Part shown: one piece after another, positions 26,015-33,561 of the stretch
Position numbering within the stretch: the stretch's first letter is position 1
Layout of the letters: each line of letters opens with the position of its first letter
Assembly: GCA_022572185.1 (NCBI GenBank)
Contig: JACZWL010000029.1
Span: 1-36,706, forward strand
DNA: 36,706 bases
Origin: Pseudomonadota bacterium
Lineage (GTDB): Bacteria > Pseudomonadota > Gammaproteobacteria > Steroidobacterales > Woeseiaceae
Reading direction: 5' to 3'
Notes under the pieces: model-generated
The model's database searches: none
Seen by the model: the letters and a program-made list of their open reading frames with translations, nothing else
What the model was told of the DNA's origin: nothing
Translations under genes and position numbers: made by a program

Positions 26015-26764
26015 ATGATTTATACCGCGCTGGCATTTGTTGCCGTGGCATTTCTTTATGCCTCGGTCGGCTTTGGGGGAGGTTCGACATACACGGCTAT
26101 CCTGATCGAGACAGGCATGGCCTACGATCTCGTGCCGCCGGTGTCATTGCTGTGTAACATCGTCGTTGTGACCGGCGGCGTGTTTCACTTCGCGAGGGCC
26201 GGACATCTCAATCTCGGTTTTACGTTTCCGCTTCTCGTCACGTCAATACCCGCCGCGTTCTTGGGGGGCTACATTCGGATCGAGGAATCAAGCTTTCTGG
26301 CAACGCTGGGAGTCGCACTGTTCGTCGCAGGGATTCTGATGATCCTGGATCGCCGCTGGGGTTCGGTAACCGGTGCCAGCAGGTCGTTTGGCATGTTGCC
26401 GCGCCTCGTTCTCGGCGCGGCTCTCGGCGCGCTTGCCGGCATTACGGGCATCGGCGGCGGTATCTACCTGGCGCCCACGCTGCACCTCATGCGCCTGGCT
26501 GATGCCAAGACGGTTGCGGCGGCCTGTTCCCTGTTTATACTCGTCAATTCTCTTGCCGGACTGGGCGGGCAGCTGACCAAACTCGGTAGCCAGGCCGAGG
26601 TTTTACTTAATACGGCCTATCTGGCCCTTCCCCTGGCGGTGCTGATCGGCGGTCAGTTCGGCAGCCGGCTGGGCGCGACATGGCTGCCGGCGGCGCCGAT
26701 TCGGCGCCTCACCGGGCTGGTCGTCCTGGCCGTCTCTCTCAGGCTGTTGTGGCAGGCATTTTAG
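26015..26764 (+). CDS. TSUP/TauE-SafE family membrane transporter
   Basis: A 249-residue polytopic membrane protein. The duplicated family motif is visible: VGFGGGSTYTAILIETG near residue 18 and GITGIGGGIYLAPTLHLM near residue 145. About eight hydrophobic helices cover the protein. TSUP proteins export or import sulfite, sulfonates, thiosulfate or related anions; the exact substrate is open. It precedes moaA by 36 bases on the same strand and may be co-transcribed with the molybdopterin genes. The upstream gap (25753-26014) is AT-rich near its end and probably holds the promoter; the ribosome-binding site is weak. Confidence 0.85.
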   Translation: MIYTALAFVAVAFLYASVGFGGGSTYTAILIETGMAYDLVPPVSLLCNIVVVTGGVFHFARAGHLNLGFTFPLLVTSIPAAFLGGYIRIEESSFLATLGVALFVAGILMILDRRWGSVTGASRSFGMLPRLVLGAALGALAGITGIGGGIYLAPTLHLMRLADAKTVAAACSLFILVNSLAGLGGQLTKLGSQAEVLLNTAYLALPLAVLIGGQFGSRLGATWLPAAPIRRLTGLVVLAVSLRLLWQAF

Positions 26765-26800
26765 CTTAACCAGAGGGCCGGTTTCGGGCAGAATGGACGG

Positions 26801-27862
26801 ATGACTGTTCGGCACACACAAAGCGACGAAGATCAGGTGGCAGGCACGGGCCCCAGGGACACGATGGGGCGGCCTCTGCGCGACCTCAGGATTTCCGTGC
26901 TCGATCGCTGCAATTTTCGGTGCCCATACTGCATGCCGGAAACGCAATACCATGCCGATTACCAGTTTCTCAAGAGACAGGAACTCCTGAGCCACGAAGA
27001 AATTCAGAGAATCGCTGCAGTTGCGGTTGGACTTGGGGTCACGAAACTGAGATTGACGGGCGGCGAGCCGCTGCTCGACAAGACGATCCCGGACCTGATA
27101 GCCAGGCTTAGCAAGCTGTCCGGGGTCGACGATTTTGCGCTGACGACGAACGGCAGTCTTCTGGCGCCGATCGCGCAAACGCTGGCGGACGCGGGGTTGC
27201 AGAGAGTTACGATCAGTCTCGACAGCCTCGACGAGGAAACCTTCAGGCGCATGAGCGGCAATCGCGGTGACGTGACGAAGGTATTACAGGGCATTGAAGC
27301 GGCGGCGGAGGCCGGTCTCACGCCGATCAAGATCAACGTGGTTGTGCAGCGTGGCGTGAACGACCACCAGATTCTTGATTTGCTCGCACACTTTCGAGGC
27401 AGTGGTCATATCGTGCGACTGATCGAATTTATGGACGTCGGCAACCGCAACGGCTGGCGCCTGGACCAGGTCGTGCCGTCCCGGGAGCTCTATCAGCAAA
27501 TTCAGGAACGCTGGCCACTGCGGGCAATTGGCCGCAGCTACCACGGAGAGGTTGCGAATCGTTACGGCTATCTCGACGGCCAGGGAGAAATCGGTTTTAT
27601 CTCTTCCATCACGGAGCCGTTCTGTGGGGCCTGCAACCGCGCGCGCCTGTCAGCAGACGGCGTCCTCTATACCTGCCTGTTCGCGACCACCGGCACCAGC
27701 CTGCGGGAGCCGCTTCGAAACGGCGCCGACGATGCCGAGCTGGCCGACATACTGTCCAGAATCTGGTTGCAGCGTGCCGACCGCTACAGCGAGTTGCGCA
27801 AACCCGATGCCGATGAGCAACCGCTGCTGAACAAAGTCGAAATGTATCGCATGGGCGGCTAG
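26801..27862 (+). CDS. moaA: MoaA, GTP 3',8-cyclase
   Basis: A 353-residue radical SAM enzyme for the first step of molybdenum cofactor synthesis: conversion of GTP to 3',8-cyclo-7,8-dihydro-GTP. The N-terminal SAM cluster is Cys37, Cys41, Cys44 (CNFRCPYC), followed by GGEP (87-90). The C-terminal GTP-binding cluster is Cys275, Cys278, Cys292 (EPFCGACNRARLSADG, YTCLF). The required C-terminal Gly-Gly is present (MGG end). The first 20 residues are an extra polar tail. It leads a co-directional moaA-moaC-mobA-moaD-moaE group; moaC starts six bases after its stop. Confidence 0.97.
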   Translation: MTVRHTQSDEDQVAGTGPRDTMGRPLRDLRISVLDRCNFRCPYCMPETQYHADYQFLKRQELLSHEEIQRIAAVAVGLGVTKLRLTGGEPLLDKTIPDLIARLSKLSGVDDFALTTNGSLLAPIAQTLADAGLQRVTISLDSLDEETFRRMSGNRGDVTKVLQGIEAAAEAGLTPIKINVVVQRGVNDHQILDLLAHFRGSGHIVRLIEFMDVGNRNGWRLDQVVPSRELYQQIQERWPLRAIGRSYHGEVANRYGYLDGQGEIGFISSITEPFCGACNRARLSADGVLYTCLFATTGTSLREPLRNGADDAELADILSRIWLQRADRYSELRKPDADEQPLLNKVEMYRMGG

Positions 27863-27867
27863 CCGGT

Positions 27868-28350
27868 ATGGGCAAGCTCAGTCACATTGATCAGGACAAC
27901 CTGCCGACGATGGTTGATATCAGTCATAAAGACGCGACCGACAGGCAGGCCCATGCCCGAACGATCGTCGAGTTTCCGGCAGTCGTTGCCGATCGATTTG
28001 CGGATGGCGACATCCGAACGGCCAAAGGCCCGGTCTTCGTGACCGCAATCGTTGCGGGTGTCATGGCATCGAAAAAAACACACGAACTGATCCCGTTTTG
28101 TCACCCGCTGGGTCTCGACAACTGCAAAATAACGATAAAAATGGACGACATGCGCCGCGCCGTCATCGATTGTCATTGCAAGGTTCACCACAAGACCGGC
28201 GTCGAGATGGAAGCATTGACCGGCGCCACGGTGGCGGCACTGACGATCTATGACATGTGCAAGGCCCTGTCGCACGACATTGTGATCGGCCAGACACGGC
28301 TCGTGTCGAAGACCGGCGGCAAAGAGGATTTTCACCTTGGCGACGAATGA
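27868..28350 (+). CDS. moaC: MoaC, cyclic pyranopterin monophosphate synthase
   Basis: A 160-residue MoaC, which turns cyclo-dihydro-GTP into cyclic pyranopterin monophosphate. Landmarks are MVDISHKDATDRQAHA, KKTHELIPFCHPL (69-81, with conserved Lys and His) and GVEMEALTGATVAALTIYDMCKA. The end (TRLVSKTGGKEDF) is also typical. Length and motifs are normal. Its 3' end overlaps the TTG start of mobA by 14 bases, indicating coupled translation. Confidence 0.97.
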   Translation: MGKLSHIDQDNLPTMVDISHKDATDRQAHARTIVEFPAVVADRFADGDIRTAKGPVFVTAIVAGVMASKKTHELIPFCHPLGLDNCKITIKMDDMRRAVIDCHCKVHHKTGVEMEALTGATVAALTIYDMCKALSHDIVIGQTRLVSKTGGKEDFHLGDE

Positions 28351-28930
28351 GCCCGTTTATGGCCTGGTGTTGGCAGGTGGCCGAAGCAAACGCATGGGCC
28401 AGGACAAGGCACTTCTGCGTGTCGGCGGCGAGACGCAACTGAGTCGGGCCGTACATTTGCTCGAGCCATTCGTCGATCAGGTCTTCGTGTCGACACGTGT
28501 CGACCAGCAGGACGAGCCCGAACGAAGCAAGTTTCGGCAGATTGTCGATCGGTACCAGGAACTGGGTCCGCTCGCCGGCATCTTGTCGGCCATGGAAGAA
28601 CATCCGGACGCGGGCTGGCTGGTGCTTGCCTGCGATTTGCCTAATGTCGAGAAGCTTACAATCCGGTATCTGCTCGATAACAGGTCCTCCAGGCATCCGT
28701 TTACCGCTTACAAAAGCAGCTCTGACGGACTGCCGGAGCCGCTCTGCGCCTTTTACGCTGCTGGTGCTGCTGCCATCGTCAAACCCTTCGCCGACGACGG
28801 CATCATTTGTCCGAGAAAGATACTGATGCGTTCAGATACTCATCTGCTCGACCAGCCGAATCCCGAGGCGCTGGACAACATCAATACGCCCGAAGATCTG
28901 GCCAGAACCGGGATCAAGATAGCGTCGTGA
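28337..28930 (+). CDS. mobA: MobA, molybdopterin guanylyltransferase
   Basis: A 197-residue nucleotidyltransferase that links GMP to molybdopterin. The nucleotide loop is LAGGRSKRMGQDK (12-24); GPLAGILSAMEE, ACDLPNV and DGLPEPLCAFY follow, and NINTPEDL closes the fold, all typical of MobA. The start is a TTG at 28337, backed by AAAGAGGA eight bases upstream inside moaC; no suitable ATG is in frame nearby. The gene serves DMSO-reductase-type enzymes (bis-MGD), none of which is encoded in this window. Its stop overlaps the moaD start in GTGA. Confidence 0.93.
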   Translation: MATNEPVYGLVLAGGRSKRMGQDKALLRVGGETQLSRAVHLLEPFVDQVFVSTRVDQQDEPERSKFRQIVDRYQELGPLAGILSAMEEHPDAGWLVLACDLPNVEKLTIRYLLDNRSSRHPFTAYKSSSDGLPEPLCAFYAAGAAAIVKPFADDGIICPRKILMRSDTHLLDQPNPEALDNINTPEDLARTGIKIAS

Positions 28931-29172
28931 GCAAGTCCATCACAGTGCGTTACTTTGCGATCTTCCGTGAGCATGCGGGCGTGGATGAAGAAACGGTTGC
29001 CATAGATGCAGATACTGCGGGCGATGTGTTTCAGCAACTAAAGAACCGGCATGGCTCAAGGGAACCGCTTGGCCATTGCAAAGTCGCGATAAACGACGAA
29101 ATGGCGGACTGGAATTCACCAGTCAACGATGGTGATACCGTCCTGTTGTTTCCACCCGTTGCCGGTGGCTGA
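28927..29172 (+). CDS. moaD: MoaD, molybdopterin synthase small subunit
   Basis: An 81-residue ubiquitin-like sulfur carrier. It starts SKSITVRYFAIFREHAGVDEE and ends in VLLFPPVAGG; the terminal Gly-Gly is the thiocarboxylated site that delivers sulfur to cyclic pyranopterin monophosphate together with MoaE. The start is GTG 28927, which overlaps the mobA stop by four bases. The upstream in-frame reading belongs to mobA territory and is not coding in this frame. Confidence 0.94.
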   Translation: MSKSITVRYFAIFREHAGVDEETVAIDADTAGDVFQQLKNRHGSREPLGHCKVAINDEMADWNSPVNDGDTVLLFPPVAGG

Positions 29173-29623
29173 TGTGATCAGGATTATTGACAAGCCCATC
29201 GACCCGAATGTTCTGCGGCGCGAACTCTTCGATCCCGCGGCCGGTGCCTATGCCGGTTTTGAAGGCTGGATCAGAAACGAGAACGAAGGCCATTCGGTTG
29301 AGAGACTCGAATACGAAGTATACGCGCCGCTGGCCGTCAGCGAGGGCGAGAAAGTGATTGCAGAGGCTAAAGCACAGTTCGCCATCCTTCATGCCCATTG
29401 TGTGCACCGCACCGGTATGCTCGAAATCGGTGAATGTGCTGTCTGGGTCGGCGTCTCTTCCGCGCACCGGGATGAGGCGTTCAATGCCTGCCGTTACATC
29501 ATCGACCAGGTGAAAGTGCGGCTGCCGATCTGGAAAAAAGAGCACTATGCCGACGGCAATTCGGGCTGGGTCAATTGCGAACGCTGCGCCGAACATGCGC
29601 ATCCTTCCGCCGTGTCCCTCTAG
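29165..29623 (+). CDS. moaE: MoaE, molybdopterin synthase large subunit
   Basis: A catalytic subunit of 152 residues that builds the dithiolene of molybdopterin with MoaD. Visible are GAYAGFEGWIRNENEGHSVERLEYEVY (where G-x-x-x-x-W-x-R-N is typical), AHCVHRTGMLEIGE, VGVSSAHRDEAF and the C-terminal active-site stretch VRLPIWKKEHYADG with Lys124/Lys125. I chose GTG 29165, overlapping moaD by eight bases; GTG 29174 is an alternative. It is the last plus-strand gene of the cluster, followed by the REP pair. Confidence 0.95.
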   Translation: MADVIRIIDKPIDPNVLRRELFDPAAGAYAGFEGWIRNENEGHSVERLEYEVYAPLAVSEGEKVIAEAKAQFAILHAHCVHRTGMLEIGECAVWVGVSSAHRDEAFNACRYIIDQVKVRLPIWKKEHYADGNSGWVNCERCAEHAHPSAVSL

Positions 29624-29644
29624 GTAAGGCTTGTAGCAGCGTCT

Positions 29645-29710
29645 CGTAGGAGCGGCTTCAGCCGCGATTGCACCGTAAGATCTAGCGTAGGAGCGGCTTT
29701 AGCCGCGATT
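29645..29710. repeat. Pair of REP-type palindromes, same orientation
   Basis: Two 25-base copies (29645-29669 and 29686-29710) share GTAGGAGCGGCTT, then C or T, then AGCCGCGATT. They differ at one base and have a 41-base period. Each forms a hairpin through AGCGGCT/AGCCGC. This is the REP class widespread in Pseudomonas-like and other gammaproteobacterial genomes. They lie between the convergent moaE and mocA genes and may act as a bidirectional transcript end; the second overlaps the mocA 3' end. Confidence 0.9.
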
Positions 29711-30292
29711 CCTTACGAGCTTAGCAAGATCCCCGGGCGTATCTATATCGACCGCTGCCGCTTCGAACGCGAGACCCCTTATCGAATACTTCGTATCGCT
29801 CAATACTGAGCGTGCCCCCTGATCCCCTTCGAGTTTCATGAGACTGTCAAAGCAGTGCGCCGGAAAAACGACCGGCGGACCCTTGACGCCCGAGTACTCA
29901 CTGATGACGATTTCATTCGGAGCTCCAAGCCATTCACTAATCAGCGAATTCAAATGTTCCGCGGTTACCAACGGTTGATCCGCCATCAAAAGCAGCACGG
30001 CATCTGCACTATGCGTCACTGCATTGACGCCGCAGGCAATTGAACTCGCCAACCCCGACTTGTAGTTGTCGTTGCGCACGAAGAATCCGCGTAGCGGACC
30101 GCAAGCCGCCAACACTCTTTGCCAGTCGCTGCCGACGACGAGGACCGTGCGATCGCCGCATACATCTTCCGCAAGGTGGACGGCACGACCTACGAGCGTC
30201 GCGCCGTCGTATTTAGTGAGTTGTTTGGTCGATCCGAAGCGACTGCTTTCGCCGGCCGCCAGGACAAGCGCAAAAACGGAGTGCTCACGCAT
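29699..30292 (-). CDS. mocA: MocA-like molybdenum cofactor cytidylyltransferase
   Basis: A 197-residue NTP-transferase. The nucleotide-binding loop is LAAGESSRFGSTKQL (11-25), with Gln24-Leu25 typical of MocA instead of the MobA pattern. LLLMADQPLVTAEHL, GPPVVFPAHCFDSL and DIDTPGDLAKL follow. MocA attaches CMP to molybdopterin, giving the MCD cofactor needed by xanthine oxidase-family enzymes such as the CoxSLM-like enzyme in this window. Start ATG 30292 gives the normal length; longer readings are unsupported. The final Asn-Arg-Gly codons and the TAA stop lie inside a REP element, so the C-terminus was probably reshaped by it. Confidence 0.9.
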   Translation of the reverse strand: MREHSVFALVLAAGESSRFGSTKQLTKYDGATLVGRAVHLAEDVCGDRTVLVVGSDWQRVLAACGPLRGFFVRNDNYKSGLASSIACGVNAVTHSADAVLLLMADQPLVTAEHLNSLISEWLGAPNEIVISEYSGVKGPPVVFPAHCFDSLMKLEGDQGARSVLSDTKYSIRGLAFEAAAVDIDTPGDLAKLVRNRG

Positions 30293-30629
30293 TGGCAGGA
30301 ATCTCGGCCATGCGGAGGGAGTATAGACACAGCCTGAATCTCTGCAAGCAGGCACCAGCAGCGGCATCATCAGCGTTCCATGAATGCTGGCAGGCGCTCC
30401 TCCAAATACGCACGCCGCCTGCAGGTACAAAAACCGCAGCATTTTTCAAATAGCCCATGCCGCAGGATGACAGGCTTTTGCGACTATCGACCCACGATTC
30501 TGCAAAAAAACGGGCATGCAAAACTTGCCCTGATCCCGGCATCTGTGTATCTCTTGTCTTATGAGGAAAGTACTTCAGCAGCGCTCCAGGGCACAAGGAA
30601 ATGTAAATCGTCAAGTTAGGGAAGCCACA
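30293..30629. other. Intergenic region between mocA and the MaoC gene
   Basis: A 337-base gap between divergent genes. It should hold both promoters. I see no credible ORF, RNA gene or strong hairpin. A TTAGGGAAG stretch near 30616-30624 is the ribosome-binding site of the MaoC gene. Confidence 0.5.
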
Positions 30630-31091
30630 TTGCACGTGATCAAGTCAATTGAAGATGCGAAAGCGCTGGAAGGTAAGGAAGTAGGCCTGTCCGACTGGGT
30701 CGATATCGACCAGCAGAAAATCGACCGGTTCGCCGAGGCGACCGGTGATTTCCAGTGGATTCACGTCGATGCCGAAAGGGCGAAAAAGGAGTTGCCCGAT
30801 GGCAAGACCATCGCCCACGGTTATTTCACGCTCGCGCTGATACCGGCGTTGACGGGTGACTTCGTCCAGGTCGATAATCTCGCCCGTGCGATAAACTTCG
30901 GTTGTAACAAGGTACGCTTCTATACCCCGGTCCCTGTTGACAGCCGGGTTCGTGCTCGCGCTACCGTCCTGCAGGCCAGAAAACGGGCTGGCGCACTTCA
31001 CCTCCTCAGCGAGATCAAAATCGAAGTCGATGGAGAGCGCAAGCCGGCCTGTGTCGCCGAGACTCTCGGCATATACATCTTTAACGACTGA
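30630..31091 (+). CDS. MaoC-like enoyl-CoA hydratase
   Basis: A 153-residue hot-dog-fold hydratase. The (R)-hydratase motif is visible: FAEATGDFQWIHVD (34-47) with Asp40 and His45, then GKTIAHGYFTLALIP. It hydrates a trans-2-enoyl-CoA to a 3-hydroxyacyl-CoA or acts in a related step. Start: TTG 30630 with an AGGGAA ribosome-binding site about eight bases upstream; GTG 30636 is possible, while an ATG at 30561 would add a non-family leader. It stands alone on the plus strand, convergent with the CysK-Grx gene; it might serve the acyl-CoA dehydrogenases at 23396-25752, which is inference. Confidence 0.88.
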   Translation: MHVIKSIEDAKALEGKEVGLSDWVDIDQQKIDRFAEATGDFQWIHVDAERAKKELPDGKTIAHGYFTLALIPALTGDFVQVDNLARAINFGCNKVRFYTPVPVDSRVRARATVLQARKRAGALHLLSEIKIEVDGERKPACVAETLGIYIFND

Positions 31092-31229
31092 TTCCCGACA
31101 CCCAGGCGCACGGCCGTGGCGCGGCCCACTTTCGCTTCATCTCGGGCACAAATCCCTGTTGCCTCGAGAATCGACGCTCCGCTGGCTGCGCCGTCCCAGG
31201 CTAACGTCGCCCCCTGGACAGCGAAACTT

Positions 31230-32726
31230 TCATCGCTGCTGCAGCCAGCCGGGCAGGAACGTGTAAGGATCGACGTCGATATCCTTGTTGTAGACGACCG
31301 AATTCTTTTCCAACAGCTCGGCCAGTTCCCCGTCTTTCTGAGAGTCGAAGAGTTCCGTAGCCCCGCCAATGAATTGGCCGCCGACGAAAACCTGCGGAAT
31401 CGTCTTGGAGCCGGTGCGCTCCCTGAGTGCGGCGCGTATCTTGCCGCCTTTGTTGTCTTCCTGATACGCGACCGAATCGAGGTCGATCGACCGGTAGGGA
31501 ATTTCATACTTTGCAAACATCTTGCGGAGTGACCAGCAAAACTCACACCATTCGAGCGCAAATAGCACCACCGGCTGGTCGGCGTCGCTGATCGTATCGT
31601 TCAGGAACTTCACGGCATCGGCCGGGGCCTCGATCTCCGGTTCTTCCGTCGCCGCTTTGTCGGGTCTGGCCGGTGGCGGTGCATCGAATCTGGCGCCAGG
31701 CGTTGATCTGGAGATTTCGAATTCCTCATCCGTCATGTCGGCCGGAATGTCATCGAACAGCGGCGTGGAGAGATATCGCTCACCCGTGTCGGGCAACATG
31801 CAGAGTACGGTTGTGCCTTCCTCGGCGCCTTCGCAGACCTGTAATGCACCGGCCAGGGTCGCGCCCGCGGAAATGCCGACGAATATGCCTTCCTCGCTGG
31901 CGAGCGCCTTCGACAGTCTCAATGCATCGTCGCCACTGACCGGTATCACTTTGTCGATGGTTTTCATGGCCACGGCGTCTTCGGTCAGCTTCGGGATAAA
32001 GTCCGGGCTCCATCCCTGCATCAGGTGCGGGCGAAACAGCGGATGACTGTCGGCCGGCGTGCCGTCGGCCGTGCGTTCCTGAGGAATGCCGCTGCCGAGT
32101 ATTTGTGAATTATCGGGCTCGCAAACGATGATTTGGGTGTCCGGGCGTTTCTCTTTGAGCACCCTCGAGACGCCTTTCAAGGTGCCGCCGGTGCCGAATC
32201 CGGTCACCCAGTAATCCAGTCGCTCGCCCTCGAAGTCTGCGAGGATCTCCGGGGCGGTGGTATTCGAGTGCGCGTCGGCGTTTGCCTCGTTTTCAAATTG
32301 CCGGGTCAGGTACCAGCCATGCTCTTCGGCCAGTTCGACTGCCTTGGCAAGCATGCCACTGCCCTTGAGCTCGGCCGGGGTCAGAACGACTTTGGCGCCC
32401 AGGAACCGCATCATCTTGCGACGCTCGATGCTGAAATTCTCGGCCATGGTCACGACCAGCGGATAACCCTTCTGGGCACACACCATCGCGAGGCCGATGC
32501 CGGTATTCCCGCTGGTCGCCTCGACGACGGTCTGACCCGGTTTCAATTGGCCGGTTCTCTCGGCATGTTCGATGACACCAAGGGCCAGGCGGTCTTTGAC
32601 CGATCCCATCGGATTAAAGGACTCGATTTTCACGAAGAGGTTGATGCCGTCGGGGGCCAGTTTGTTCAGTCGCACAACCGGCGTATTGCCTATCGTTTCG
32701 AGAATATTTTCATACTTCGCCGACAT
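31230..32726 (-). CDS. Cysteine synthase fused to a C-terminal glutaredoxin domain
   Basis: A 498-residue fusion. Residues 1-330 are an O-acetylserine sulfhydrylase (CysK/CysM fold II): NTPVVRLNKL, PLP Lys44 in NPMGSVKDR, TSGNTG (71-76), GTGGT (178-182) and ISAGAT (285-290). Residues 340-370 are an acidic, Pro/Ala-rich linker. Residues 375-498 are a glutaredoxin-type thioredoxin fold with the redox pair Cys394/Cys397 (EWCEFCWS) and TIPQVFVGGQFIGG (442-455), where the cis-Pro is expected. The PLP enzyme should make cysteine from O-acetylserine and sulfide (or thiosulfate); the glutaredoxin may reduce an S-sulfocysteine product or regulate the enzyme. AGAGGA nine bases before the ATG supports the start. 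Confidence 0.92.
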   Translation of the reverse strand: MSAKYENILETIGNTPVVRLNKLAPDGINLFVKIESFNPMGSVKDRLALGVIEHAERTGQLKPGQTVVEATSGNTGIGLAMVCAQKGYPLVVTMAENFSIERRKMMRFLGAKVVLTPAELKGSGMLAKAVELAEEHGWYLTRQFENEANADAHSNTTAPEILADFEGERLDYWVTGFGTGGTLKGVSRVLKEKRPDTQIIVCEPDNSQILGSGIPQERTADGTPADSHPLFRPHLMQGWSPDFIPKLTEDAVAMKTIDKVIPVSGDDALRLSKALASEEGIFVGISAGATLAGALQVCEGAEEGTTVLCMLPDTGERYLSTPLFDDIPADMTDEEFEISRSTPGARFDAPPPARPDKAATEEPEIEAPADAVKFLNDTISDADQPVVLFALEWCEFCWSLRKMFAKYEIPYRSIDLDSVAYQEDNKGGKIRAALRERTGSKTIPQVFVGGQFIGGATELFDSQKDGELAELLEKNSVVYNKDIDVDPYTFLPGWLQQR

Positions 32727-32857
32727 CTCAATAATCCTCTTCTTGTCTGCTCATTTGCGGTAGTTTGTATATCAAGCCTGCGCGATGGAGTCGCTTATGG
32801 GAGAGCGTAGCCTGGAAAGTATAGTCGGGTACCAAGCGCAAACAAGCGATACTGATG

Positions 32858-32885
32858 TTTGATTAAGTTTCGGCGAGCGTACAAT
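32858..32885 (+). promoter_or_regulatory. Possible promoter of the small membrane protein genes
   Basis: TTGATT (32859-32864) and TACAAT (32880-32885) are 15 bases apart, just upstream of the gene at 32934. Transcription would begin about 40 bases before its ATG. Confidence 0.4.
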
Positions 32886-32933
32886 GACCAGGCGTCGAAA
32901 CAAACGCTGACAGCACAGACAAGGGAGTTGGGG

Positions 32934-33110
32934 ATGGAGTTTTCAGGAATACTCGGTTTTGTTTATCTGATCGTTGTTATCTACGCCGTCTTGCAGATCG
33001 CACAGAGTTCAGCGGATAACGGCAAGAAAGCCATTTGGATCGCCGTCGTGCTGGTTATCCCCGTTGCCGGTCCGATCGCCTGGTACTTCCTGGGGCCGGG
33101 CGGCAGATAG
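32934..33110 (+). CDS. Small PLDc_N-type membrane protein
   Basis: A 58-residue protein with two transmembrane helices (about residues 5-24 and 34-53). The second one, WIAVVLVIPVAGPIAWYFLGPGGR, is the signature of the phospholipase D-nuclease N-terminal (PLDc_N) family, which here occurs without any nuclease domain. The start is ATG 32934 with AGGGAG eight bases upstream. It precedes the next small membrane protein by 23 bases and probably shares its transcript. Function of stand-alone PLDc_N proteins is unknown. Confidence 0.82.
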   Translation: MEFSGILGFVYLIVVIYAVLQIAQSSADNGKKAIWIAVVLVIPVAGPIAWYFLGPGGR

Positions 33111-33133
33111 CCTCACTCTGGACAGGAGCCAAA

Positions 33134-33505
33134 GTGCTGAAAATACTCATTGCCCTGTTCGGCGTACTGATTTGTCTGGGAGGCCTGACTATCCTGATAC
33201 TTCCGGAGAAATTCAAAAACTTCATGAACCGATGGACGGGCCAGCCACGATTCCTGTTCGCCGTGATCATTCGCGTTGTCCTTGGTGCGATATTGCTTTC
33301 CGAGGCAGCGAACCTGAAGTTTCCACTTGCCATGAAGATCATCGGCGCAATCAGTATTCTCGCCGCAGTCGTTCTGCTGCTCGTCGGACAGGAACGCATG
33401 GACCGATTTATCGACTGGTGGATGAAGCAGTCCGAAAATGTGTTTCGGGTCGCGTCGGTTCTGGCAATCGCTTTCGGCGCGTTTTTTATCTACGCAGCTT
33501 CGTGA
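33134..33505 (+). CDS. Four-helix membrane protein of unknown function
   Basis: A 123-residue hydrophobic protein. Four membrane helices can be seen at about 2-23, 40-57, 67-85 and 104-121, joined by short basic loops (EKFKNFMNRW, ERMDRFIDWW). The two loops look alike, so the protein may be an internal duplication of a two-helix unit. I do not recognise the family. Start is GTG 33134 with AGGAG seven bases upstream. It follows the PLDc_N gene closely, and a strong hairpin terminator ends the transcript just downstream. Confidence 0.75.
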   Translation: MLKILIALFGVLICLGGLTILILPEKFKNFMNRWTGQPRFLFAVIIRVVLGAILLSEAANLKFPLAMKIIGAISILAAVVLLLVGQERMDRFIDWWMKQSENVFRVASVLAIAFGAFFIYAAS

Positions 33506-33512
33506 GAACGAT

Positions 33513-33550
33513 AAAAGGTGGCCCGTGTATGAAATCACGGGCCACCTTTT
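33513..33550. terminator. Bidirectional hairpin terminator
   Basis: AAAAGGTGGCCCGTG (33513-33527) and CACGGGCCACCTTTT (33536-33550) are perfect 15-base arms around the loop TATGAAAT. The T run on each strand allows termination of both the plus-strand membrane protein gene (ends 33505) and the minus-strand receptor gene (ends 33562). Confidence 0.9.
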
Positions 33551-33561
33551 AGCCTAAAAGT

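Noticed and set aside
26765-26800. Molybdenum cofactor riboswitch before moaA
   Set aside because: Only 36 bases separate the TSUP gene from moaA, too short for the known Moco RNA element, and no such fold is seen upstream of the TSUP gene.
30285-30635. Minus-strand ORF of 116 codons upstream of mocA
   Set aside because: No conserved motif, Cys-rich random composition, and it overlaps the mocA start in another frame.
30998-31561. Minus-strand ORF of 187 codons spanning the MaoC-CysK gap
   Set aside because: It overlaps the conserved MaoC and CysK-Grx coding regions; the part in the gap has protein-like composition but no family I can name, so a gene remnant is possible but unsupported.
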